A stretch of 64,000 nucleotides of DNA from Plantibacter flavus (lineage in GTDB: Bacteria > Actinomycetota > Actinomycetes > Actinomycetales > Microbacteriaceae): contig NZ_FXAP01000006.1 of the NCBI RefSeq assembly GCF_900177615.1, positions 62,001-126,000 on the forward strand, given 5' to 3'. This document shows, piece by piece, positions 57,344 to 64,000 of this stretch (position 1 is the stretch's first letter; every line of letters starts with the position of its first letter). The notes below the pieces were generated by a model. That model saw only the letters and a program-made list of their open reading frames with translations, made no database searches and was not told the DNA's origin. Both the position numbers and the translations under genes were made by a program.

Positions 57344-58882
57344 ATGAGCGACGGGGGCGCAGCCGGGACATCACCTGAGCGCGATGACGCCGAGGCCAGC
57401 GCCGCCGGATCCGGCATCGCGACCTCGACCGTGGCGACCTCGCCGGACCCCGACCACGCATCCGCGGATCCCCAGCGTCCTGCCCGCCGATCGCCCCGAG
57501 TGGCGTTCCTGATCGCATATCTCACCCGCTCCCTCGACCTCTCCGTCTCGGCCGTCCTCATCATCGCCATCGGGGGCGTCGTCACGACGCTGTTCGACAT
57601 CGTCGGTACCGCCATGCGCGTCGATCAATCGACCGGGTCGTACGGCCCGGACGCACCGATCGTGCTCGGTGGACCGTCGGAGGCGGAGCTCTGGTACCAG
57701 ACGGTCGGCTCGCTCGGCGGGTGGATCCTCGTCGCCGTCGGCGTCATGCTCGTGATCGTCCAACCGGTGATGGAGGTCGTCCGTCGGAGGACCCCCTCGC
57801 GTGGGCTCGCCTACTTGAGCGGCCTGACGGCGGTCATGGTCGCCGGGATCGGCTTCGGTGTCCTTGTGGTCTTCGGGATACCGCCCGTGGGGTTGATCGC
57901 CAGCGGAGCCGCTGGTGGGCTGGTGGGCAATCTCGGATCAGCACTCGCGATACTCGTCTTCGGACTCGTCGTTTACGGCGCCCCCGTGCTGATCGTCGCC
58001 GCGCTCATCATGCTCCTCTCCTTCGTCATCGGCCGGCGATCGGTGCGTGTCGTCACTGCGGTGCTCGCCGGTCTCGTCGTCGTCGCGGTCATCGTGGCGT
58101 CGACCGGTGCGTTCCGCCCGCCGCCCGCGCGCGAGGTTGCCGCGGCGCAACGGTCCGAAGCCGAGGACGGATTCACTCGGGCGCTCGCCGACATCGACGG
58201 GATCGCCGACATCGAGGTCGTCGGTCACGGCGCGACGGTGACGATGTCGCTCGATGCCGGCGTCGGGCAGGTGCTCGGCGCGGCCGATGCGGCGAAGCGT
58301 GCCGGAGAGGAGCTCGAGGGCATCGCTATCGTCGTCATCCAGCGCGAGCCGGACCCGACGTCGGCCGCTCAGCAACAGGACCCACCGCGTGGCCCGTGGC
58401 GGGTGCAGCTCGTGCCGAGCGATCAGAGCATCGACGAGATCGCCGATGAACTGCAGCGGCTGATGCTGACGGAGCGGCTGGACGTGTCGATCGCCGTCAC
58501 GGAGGGGGCGCCGCTCATCACCGTCTTCTCCATGGACGCTCTTCCCGCGGCGGTCCGGGAACTCCGCGAGATCTACCCGGACGGGGCGCATTACCGTGTG
58601 CCGGAACGCTTCTCCATGGCGGACGACCCGGCCGAGCTGAGCGTGCCGATGGTCGACGCCATCCTCGCCGTCGTCGAGGCCTACCCCGACGTCGAGATCG
58701 AGGTCAACGCCCAACCGAAGCTCTACGTGAACGACGTGACCCCGGAGGGGGCCGCAGCGATCGTCGCGATCCTGCAGGATCCGGCGCTCGCCGGAACGAG
58801 TCCGTCGGGCTACCCCGCCGACTACCAGATCCACACCTCCGGTCCCGAGGGCGACGTGTACCTCGAGGGCACCTTCGGTTGA
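57344..58882 (+). CDS. Uncharacterised multi-pass membrane protein with large C-terminal domain
   Basis: 512 aa, family not recognised. Residues 1-50 are disordered and Ala/Asp/Ser-rich. About five to six TM helices lie between ~60 and ~265 (LSVSAVLIIAIGGVVTTLF, GLVVVAVIVAST). The last ~240 residues form a soluble domain of alternating strands and helices, with two similar ~100-residue halves possible (IDEIADELQRLMLTERLDVS; VDAILAVVEAYPDVEIEVN). No catalytic motif was seen. TGGGGAG precedes the ATG. Confidence 0.7.
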   Translation: MSDGGAAGTSPERDDAEASAAGSGIATSTVATSPDPDHASADPQRPARRSPRVAFLIAYLTRSLDLSVSAVLIIAIGGVVTTLFDIVGTAMRVDQSTGSYGPDAPIVLGGPSEAELWYQTVGSLGGWILVAVGVMLVIVQPVMEVVRRRTPSRGLAYLSGLTAVMVAGIGFGVLVVFGIPPVGLIASGAAGGLVGNLGSALAILVFGLVVYGAPVLIVAALIMLLSFVIGRRSVRVVTAVLAGLVVVAVIVASTGAFRPPPAREVAAAQRSEAEDGFTRALADIDGIADIEVVGHGATVTMSLDAGVGQVLGAADAAKRAGEELEGIAIVVIQREPDPTSAAQQQDPPRGPWRVQLVPSDQSIDEIADELQRLMLTERLDVSIAVTEGAPLITVFSMDALPAAVRELREIYPDGAHYRVPERFSMADDPAELSVPMVDAILAVVEAYPDVEIEVNAQPKLYVNDVTPEGAAAIVAILQDPALAGTSPSGYPADYQIHTSGPEGDVYLEGTFG

Positions 58883-58893
58883 GCCCCTGCCGG

Positions 58894-58899
58894 TAGCGT
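58894..58899 (+). promoter_or_regulatory. -10 box for leaderless LLM monooxygenase
   Basis: TAGCGT, 6 nt before the ATG at 58906. AGGGG between them is too near the start for a normal Shine-Dalgarno site. Confidence 0.5.
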
Positions 58900-58905
58900 G
58901 AGGGG

Positions 58906-60288
58906 ATGACCGCCGCTCAGCCCTCCCGCCTCCAGTTCGGTGCCTTCGTGATGAACACGGGCTCCCACATGCAGCACGGCCTCTGGCGCCACCCGGACGC
59001 GAAGCAGCACACCTTCGACGACGTGAACCTCTGGGTCGACCTCGCGAAGACGCTCGAGCGGGGCCGGTTCGACACGATCTTCTTCGCGGACGTCGTGGGG
59101 GTCTACGGCGGTGCGGGGGCGTCGTTCGACGTGAACGCGCGCGAGGGCATGCAGCTGCCGAGCAACGACCCGTCGATGCTGCTGTCGGCACTCGCGATCA
59201 GCACCGAGCACCTCGGCCTCGCGTTCACCTCGTCGATCCTGCAGGAGCACCCGTTCACCTTCGCGCGGAAGATCTCGACGATCGACCACGCGTCCGGTGG
59301 GCGGGTCGGCTGGAACATCGTCACGAGCTTCCTCGAGAACGCGGCGCGCAACTACGGGCTCGACCGCCTCGTCGAACACGACGAGCGGTACGCGTGGGCC
59401 GAGGAGTACGTGGCGGTCGTCGGCAAGCTCTGGGAGGGGTCGTGGGACGACGGCGCACTCCTCGCCGACAAGGCCAGCGGCGTCTTCGCCGACCCTGCCA
59501 AGGTGCATCGCATCGACCACGTCGGCGAACGGTACCGCGTGGAGGGCCCGCACCTCTCGTCGCCGTCGCCGCAGCGTTCACCGCTCCTGTTCCAGGCAGG
59601 GTCGTCCGGCGCGGGGAAGGCGTTCGCCGCCGACTACGCCGAGGTGCAGTTCATGATGGCGCCCAGCATTGAAGCCGCGCGGGCGTCCGCGGAGTCGACG
59701 CGCGCGCTCGTCGCCGAGACCGGCCGAGACCCGCGCGACGTCAAGTTCTGGCAGGCGATGTCGTTCATCGTCGGCAGCACCGAGGAGGAGGCGAAGCGCA
59801 TCGAAGCCGAGTACGACGAACTCCTGTCCGCCGACGCGTTCCTCGCGCACTCGAACCTCGGCACCGACCAGGCGACCGGGAAGCCGATCGACCCGGACAC
59901 TCCGCTCAAGGACGTCCAGACCCAGGGCGGGCACAGCATGCTCGATGCGCTGAAGGCCCTCTCGCCGGACCGCGAGCCGACCGTGCGCGACCTCGCGAAG
60001 CTCACCGCGAAGCTGCGTGGCCGCGTCGTCGGCACGCCGGAGCAGATCGCCGACCATCTGGCCGAGTGGCGCGCGGCCGGGATCGACGGGATCAACGTCG
60101 CCAACTGGATGATCCCGCACTCCTACGAGGTCTTCGTCGACGAGGTCATGCCGGTCCTGCAGGAGCGCGGGCTCGCCCAGCGCGAGTACGCGCCGGGCAC
60201 GCTCCGCGAGAAGCTCTTCGGTGCGGAGCCCACCCTCCCGGAGACGCACCCGCTGCGCGCCTACCGCGGCGCCTTCGCCGGCCGCTGA
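58906..60288 (+). CDS. LLM-class FMNH2-dependent monooxygenase (NtaA/SnaA/DszA family)
   Basis: 460-aa bacterial luciferase-like TIM barrel of the NtaA/SnaA/DszA/SoxA branch. FGAFVMNTGSHMQHGLWRHP near the start, RFDTIFFADVVGVYGG, and the signature GRVGWNIVTSFLENAARNYG. It uses FMNH2 from a separate reductase to oxidise sulphones, aminopolycarboxylates or similar. It is convergent with a DszC-like gene and close to a second LLM/DszC pair, so organosulphur oxidation is the best inference. Confidence 0.88.
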   Translation: MTAAQPSRLQFGAFVMNTGSHMQHGLWRHPDAKQHTFDDVNLWVDLAKTLERGRFDTIFFADVVGVYGGAGASFDVNAREGMQLPSNDPSMLLSALAISTEHLGLAFTSSILQEHPFTFARKISTIDHASGGRVGWNIVTSFLENAARNYGLDRLVEHDERYAWAEEYVAVVGKLWEGSWDDGALLADKASGVFADPAKVHRIDHVGERYRVEGPHLSSPSPQRSPLLFQAGSSGAGKAFAADYAEVQFMMAPSIEAARASAESTRALVAETGRDPRDVKFWQAMSFIVGSTEEEAKRIEAEYDELLSADAFLAHSNLGTDQATGKPIDPDTPLKDVQTQGGHSMLDALKALSPDREPTVRDLAKLTAKLRGRVVGTPEQIADHLAEWRAAGIDGINVANWMIPHSYEVFVDEVMPVLQERGLAQREYAPGTLREKLFGAEPTLPETHPLRAYRGAFAGR

Positions 60289-60301
60289 CGCTCCGCTCGG
60301 C

Positions 60302-60370
60302 AGCAGGACATCCGCCCGAGAACCGGACGTTTCGACGCGGAATGTCCTGCTCTCGTGCGGATGTCCTGCT
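60302..60370. repeat. Palindrome with internal direct repeat between convergent monooxygenases
   Basis: AGCAGGACATCCGC (60302-60315) is exactly complementary to 60357-60370. ATGTCCTGCTCTCGTGC occurs twice (60342 and 60361), so the left arm can pair with either right copy. It probably serves as a bidirectional terminator. Confidence 0.72.
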
Positions 60371-60386
60371 CTCGTGCCGCGGCGGG

Positions 60387-61625
60387 CTACTGCGGCTTCG
60401 CCGTGCCGACGGCCCAGACGAAGGGCGGCGGGGTGCCGTTGATGGACCAGTCGCCGACGATGCGCGTCTTGTAGATCACGGGGTTGTGCGACGCGACCGT
60501 GCGGGCGTTGCGCCAGTGCCGGTCGAGCGCGCTCGTGCGGCTGACGGCCGAGGCGCCCAAGGTGTTGAAGAGCAGCGTCGCGGCGCGCGGCACCAGTTCA
60601 GAGAGCACCACCTGCGCCTGGGCTGAACGGATCTCGGCCTCGATGTTCGCCTGCAGGTCGTCCGCGGAATCGCGGTCGGCGGCGGTCTCCGATGCCCGCT
60701 CGATCGCCGCGGCGACCCCGAGGACGGTCTGCTTCGCGACGAACGCGATCGACGAGATCTCGCCGACGACCGCCTGGATCTGCCCGTCGTCCTTCACGAG
60801 CGGCGCGAGACCGTGCGTGTAGACGCGGGTGCGCGCACGGATCTGCTCCCCGGCGTCGCGCTCGACCGCCGCCGCGATCCCCGCGTGCACGGCGATGAGC
60901 ACGTGCTGATAGAGCGCGGTCTGGTAGCGGAACCGGTCGGTGAAGGGGTGCAGCTGATCGGCGTCGACGACGGCGTCCTCGAAGACGATCGTCCCCGTGC
61001 CGGTGAGCTGCTGGCCGAAGCCGTCCCAGTCGTCGGCGATCGTCACGCCCAGCTGGTTCGTGCGGACGAGCACGGTGACCTCGGTGTCGGGTTGGCCCTC
61101 GACGACGAGGCGCGCGGTGGCGTCCGTCCAGTCGGCGTAGATGCTGCCCGTCGTGTAGAACTTGCGGCCGTTCACGACGTAGCGGCCGGCGCGCTCGGTG
61201 ACGACCGTTCCGGAGACGCCGAGTGCGCCCGAGCCGACCTCGCTCCAGGCGTTGCCGACGATCTCACCGGCGACGAACCGCTCGAGCCAGGCGGTGCGTC
61301 GGTCGCTCGGGGCGGCGACCAGCTGGTCCTCGACGAGGGCGATGTGGCCGCGGAAGATCTGCGGGAGGTTCGAGTCCGCCGCCGCGAGCTCGATCAGGAG
61401 CTCGGTGAACTCCGGGAAGGTGAGTCCCGAACCCCCGAACTCGGTGGGGACCCGGAGCGCGCCGAAGCCGGCGGCGGCGAGCTTCCGCACCTCCTCGCGC
61501 GGGAGCCGGTGCTCGAGTTCGCGCTCCACGGCGCCGGCCTGGATCTCGGCGAACAGCGGCAGGAGCAGCTCGCGGGCGGCCGAGAAGCCGACCGGGCGGG
61601 CGGTGGTGGAGGGTGCGGAGGTCAT
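60387..61625 (-). CDS. DszC-like flavin monooxygenase, paralogue 3
   Basis: 412 aa, closest in this window to the two DszC-like enzymes behind metI: GRKFYTTGSIYADWTDATA, DDWDGFGQQLTGTGTIVFED, and ALDRHWRNARTVASHNPVIY. Same predicted FMNH2-dependent chemistry. It is probably transcribed with the LLM/DszC-like pair upstream on this strand, though a 302-bp repeat-filled gap separates them. Confidence 0.82.
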   Translation of the reverse strand: MTSAPSTTARPVGFSAARELLLPLFAEIQAGAVERELEHRLPREEVRKLAAAGFGALRVPTEFGGSGLTFPEFTELLIELAAADSNLPQIFRGHIALVEDQLVAAPSDRRTAWLERFVAGEIVGNAWSEVGSGALGVSGTVVTERAGRYVVNGRKFYTTGSIYADWTDATARLVVEGQPDTEVTVLVRTNQLGVTIADDWDGFGQQLTGTGTIVFEDAVVDADQLHPFTDRFRYQTALYQHVLIAVHAGIAAAVERDAGEQIRARTRVYTHGLAPLVKDDGQIQAVVGEISSIAFVAKQTVLGVAAAIERASETAADRDSADDLQANIEAEIRSAQAQVVLSELVPRAATLLFNTLGASAVSRTSALDRHWRNARTVASHNPVIYKTRIVGDWSINGTPPPFVWAVGTAKPQ

Positions 61626-61670
61626 CTGGTTCCGTTCCGGAGGCGGCGGTGGGCTGGTCAGTCGGTGGGC

Positions 61671-61919
61671 CCTGCGACAAGCTCAGGGACCGGTGGAAGG
61701 TGCTCGGGGACCGGTGGAGGTGCTCGGGGACCTGTGGAGGTGCTCGGGGACCGATGGAGGTGCTCGTGGACCGATGGCTGGTTCGGTCACTGAGCTGGGG
61801 CCCGGTCCCTGAGCCTGTCGAAGGGCGGGAGTGGCCCGGGATGCCGGCCCCTGAGCCTGTCGAAGGGCGGGAGTGGCCCGGGATGCCGGTCCCTGAGCCT
61901 GTCGAAGGGCGGGAGTGGC
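61671..61919 (+). repeat. Two tandem arrays derived from family D
   Basis: Starts with a reverse copy (CCTGCGACAAGCTCAGGGACC). Then four 20-bp units GGTGCTCGGGGACCGGTGGA (61699, 61719, 61739, 61759, diverging), and then three 42-bp units (61803, 61845, 61887), each containing CCTGAGCCTGTCGAAGGGCG. It fills nearly all of the 302-bp intergenic gap. Confidence 0.85.
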
Positions 61920-61927
61920 GCGAAGGC

Positions 61928-63190
61928 CTAGGTGTAGAGCGAGATCGGCTGCAGCTCGCCGTTCAGGTGGTTCGCGCCCACCTCGAGCTTCTTGTAGTCG
62001 ACCGGGTCGTGGAGGGAGTGCGTGCGCACGTTCCGCCAGAACAGGTCGAGCCCCACGGAGGCCTTCGCCGAGCTGGACCCGGTGACCTCGAAGATGCGGT
62101 TCGCGACCTCGATGCCGAGCTCTGTGGAGACGATCTTGAGCTTCGCGATCTCGATGGCGATAGCGCCGCGGTCCTCCGCGGTCACCGCCGCTCCCCGCTC
62201 GATGATGCGGTCGAAGCGGGCGTTCGTGCGGTCGGCGAGCGCCTCGACGGCGGCGATCGACGACACGAACTCGCCGACGACGCGCTGCACGAACGGGTCG
62301 TCGCGGTAGGTCTCGGCGTGGCTGAGGAACCAGGCGTTCTTCCGCGCCCGGACGAGCTCCGTGCCCTGCGCGAGCGCGCCCTCCGCGATGCCGAGGTAGA
62401 GGTTGCCGAAGGCGAGCTGGATGCCGGGCGTCACGAGGGAGGAGAACGGTTCGTCGTCGACGGTGCCGAGGATGTCCGCCTGTTCGACGAGGACGTCCTC
62501 GAACCGCACGGAACCCGACGCGGAGAGTCGCTGGCCGAGCGCGTCCCAGTCGCCGAGGTAGGCGATGCCGGCGCGGTCGTGGTCGAGGACGAACTGGAAG
62601 ATCGTGCCGTCGTGGTCGCCACCGCGGACGACCGCGTTGACGAGGATGACGTCGCCGGCCGAGGCGCCCGTCGAGAACCGCTTGAGTCCGTTGAGGCGGA
62701 ACGCGTCGCCGTCCTGGGTGAGCGAGAGGTCGGGGTCCGTCGGGTTCACGGAGTCGCCCCAGATCCACCGGCCCTCCACGGTCTTGCGGTGCCACTCGGC
62801 CTGCGTGGCCGGGTCGGCGGTGAAGCCGATGTTGCCCGCGTTGATGTAGTGGTAGGCGAGCAGCTGGCCGATGGAGGCGTCGACGCGCGACAGGATGCGG
62901 ACGACCCGGAAGGCGCTCTCCCAGTGCCCGCCGCCGCCACCGAACTCGGCGGGGTCAAGCAGGTTGACGAGGCCCGATTCGCGGAGGAGGTCGAGCTCGG
63001 TGGTGGGGTCGAGGTTCGCGCGGTCGCGTTCGAGGACGTCGACCGCGAGCTTGGTGGCGACCTCGGAGGCGACGGCGTCCCAGTGCGCGAGCTCGGCGTC
63101 GTCGGCGGTGCCGGACCAGTGGGTGCGCCCTTCGGGGACCGGCTGCCCGGTCACTGAGCCTGTCGAAGTGATGATCGTGTCGAGGCTCAT
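61928..63190 (-). CDS. DszC/SfnB-like monooxygenase of acyl-CoA dehydrogenase fold, paralogue 4
   Basis: 420 aa, more distant from the other three and closer to classical DszC/SfnB: GLKRFSTGASAGDVILVNAV, GDWDALGQRLSASGSVRFED and LDLFWRNVRTHSLHDPVDYK. The ATG at 63190 overlaps the upstream LLM stop (ATGA), which fixes the start. Residues ~7-14 (ITSTGSVT) are encoded by a family D repeat. A GTG inside the repeat is a possible alternative start. Confidence 0.85.
   Translation of the reverse strand: MSLDTIITSTGSVTGQPVPEGRTHWSGTADDAELAHWDAVASEVATKLAVDVLERDRANLDPTTELDLLRESGLVNLLDPAEFGGGGGHWESAFRVVRILSRVDASIGQLLAYHYINAGNIGFTADPATQAEWHRKTVEGRWIWGDSVNPTDPDLSLTQDGDAFRLNGLKRFSTGASAGDVILVNAVVRGGDHDGTIFQFVLDHDRAGIAYLGDWDALGQRLSASGSVRFEDVLVEQADILGTVDDEPFSSLVTPGIQLAFGNLYLGIAEGALAQGTELVRARKNAWFLSHAETYRDDPFVQRVVGEFVSSIAAVEALADRTNARFDRIIERGAAVTAEDRGAIAIEIAKLKIVSTELGIEVANRIFEVTGSSSAKASVGLDLFWRNVRTHSLHDPVDYKKLEVGANHLNGELQPISLYT
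63148..63170 (-). repeat. Family D repeat inside DszC-like paralogue 4
   Basis: CGGTCACTGAGCCTGTCGAA and the following GTG read on the plus strand, identical to the full units in the 42213 array, here in frame as codons ~7-14 of the gene. Confidence 0.87.
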
Positions 63191-64000
63191 GCGGAAGCTC
63201 CTTCGGTGGCGTAGGCGTTGGTCTCGTAGGCGTTGTCGGTGTCGAAGAGGGAGGGCGCGGTGTCGTCGGCGGCGGACGGCTGCCCGACGTAGGCGCCGCG
63301 GTACCGGTGGGCCGGGTGCCACTCGGGCACGACGGGGGAGCCGGTGCCGTTCAAGCGGCCTCGGAGGGTCCCCTCCGGGTATTCGTCCCAGACCCGGCCA
63401 CGGCGGCGCAGCTCGGGTACGAGCAGGTCGACGACGGCCTCGAAGGTGCCGGGCGTGATGACGTAGGCGAGGTTGAAGCCGTCGGTCCCGGCGACGTCGA
63501 TCCAGCGCTCGATCTCGTCGGCGACCGTCGCGGCACTGCCGACGAACACGGGCCCGATACCGCCGATGCCGATGTAGTGGGCGATGTCGCGCGGCGTCCA
63601 CTCGCGGTCCGGGTCGGCGAGGGTGAAGATCGCGAGCGCCGAGCGGGCGGCGTCGGTGTCGACGTACTTGAGCGGCTTGTCGGGGTCGAAGGAGGAGAGG
63701 TCGAGGCCCGACCAGCCGCCGTAGAGGGTGAGGGCGCCGTCGAGCGAGATGTGCTGCTGGTATTCCTCGTACTTGGCCTGCGCCTCCTCGTCGGTCTCGG
63801 CGACGATCGCGGTCGCGAGGGTGAGGATCTTCACGCTGTCGCGCGGGCGTCCGAGGGCCTCGGCGCGGTCGCGGATGTCGTCGGTCGTCTTGCGGGTCAG
63901 CTCCGGGACGAGGCCGTTGATGAACACCGCTTCGCCGTGGGTGGCGGCGAACTGGCGACCGCGGGCCGAGGCGCCGGCCTGGAAGATGACGGGGGTGCGC
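63187..64000 (-). CDS. LLM-class FMNH2-dependent monooxygenase, C-terminal part
   Basis: The last 271 residues of a DszA/NtaA-family enzyme; the N-terminus lies beyond the right edge. VIFQAGASARGRQFAATHGE is the conserved FMN phosphate region, and GTDGFNLAYVITPGTFEAVV with LLVPELRRRGRVWDEYPEGT closes the barrel as in DszA/SoxA. It is translationally coupled to the DszC-like paralogue 4, the same enzyme pairing as DszA/DszC in dibenzothiophene desulphurisation. Confidence 0.87.
   Translation of the reverse strand, partial: RTPVIFQAGASARGRQFAATHGEAVFINGLVPELTRKTTDDIRDRAEALGRPRDSVKILTLATAIVAETDEEAQAKYEEYQQHISLDGALTLYGGWSGLDLSSFDPDKPLKYVDTDAARSALAIFTLADPDREWTPRDIAHYIGIGGIGPVFVGSAATVADEIERWIDVAGTDGFNLAYVITPGTFEAVVDLLVPELRRRGRVWDEYPEGTLRGRLNGTGSPVVPEWHPAHRYRGAYVGQPSAADDTAPSLFDTDNAYETNAYATEGASA

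Noticed and set aside
61264-61680. Overlapping frames within the DszC-like genes as extra proteins
   Set aside because: Arg/Pro-rich low-complexity products typical of +1/-1 shadows in high-GC genes.

Overview
The window is high-GC actinobacterial chromosome, most like Microbacteriaceae. Evidence: strong GC3, GTG starts, many 4-nt ATGA/GTGA gene overlaps, frequent leaderless promoters, tandem LytR-CpsA-Psr (LCP) wall enzymes, a sugar ABC importer without its own ATPase, and the dispersed CTGAGCCTGTCGAAG repeat common in that family. Plantibacter or a neighbour is possible, but the genus cannot be fixed by eye. No rRNA, CRISPR array, prophage, transposase or integrase was seen.

Layout. 1-4.0 kb: the N-terminal part of phosphoglucomutase, a VapBC pair, a DUF1023 hydrolase and prephenate dehydratase (pheA). 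4.1-12.1 kb: a GntR regulator divergent from an MFS transporter, glutamate dehydrogenase, and an operon of two FAD amine oxidases plus a family-5 solute-binding lipoprotein. 12.4-18.6 kb: a histidine-utilisation operon, hutU-M20 hydrolase-hutF-hutI-hutD. 18.8-25.3 kb: a lipid-kinase-like gene divergent from serS, a HAD phosphatase, and two LCP genes interleaved with tRNA-Ser(UGA) and tRNA-Ser(GCU). 25.5-36.8 kb: housekeeping and hypothetical genes (DUF2795, an RlmA-like methyltransferase, RNase HI, an EEP nuclease/phosphatase, HelD, an AlaX-like editor, a YdcF-like protein, a Na+/H+ antiporter). 36.9-47.0 kb: a sugar or amino-sugar region with agaS-like, ROK kinase, PfkB kinase and class II aldolase genes, a divergent DeoR regulator, a Gfo/Idh/MocA oxidoreductase, and a CUT1 ABC importer. 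47.1-52.4 kb: a metQ-metN-metI operon running directly into two DszC-like flavin monooxygenases. 53-58.9 kb: a coiled-coil membrane protein, a DHA2 exporter, MarR with a small zinc-binding protein, an MmcQ/YjbR protein and an uncharacterised membrane protein. 58.9-64 kb: two DszA/NtaA-type LLM monooxygenases and two more DszC-like enzymes.

How the genes work together. The hut operon takes urocanate to glutamate through the HutF branch; an M20 amidohydrolase sits where a formylglutamate deformylase would be expected, and hutH is absent. The 37-47 kb block reads as import, phosphorylation, isomerisation/deamination, second phosphorylation and aldol cleavage. The 47-52 and 59-64 kb blocks look like sulphur-scavenging modules: uptake of a methionine-like compound linked to reduced-flavin monooxygenases.

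Outside the genes, the window carries several repeat families: four copies of a 106-128 bp GC-rich palindromic element, two copies of a nested palindrome, and many copies of the CTGAGCCTGTCGAAG repeat. Two copies of the last lie in frame inside coding sequence. At least fourteen genes start 6-7 nt after a TANNNT -10 box, which indicates widespread leaderless translation.
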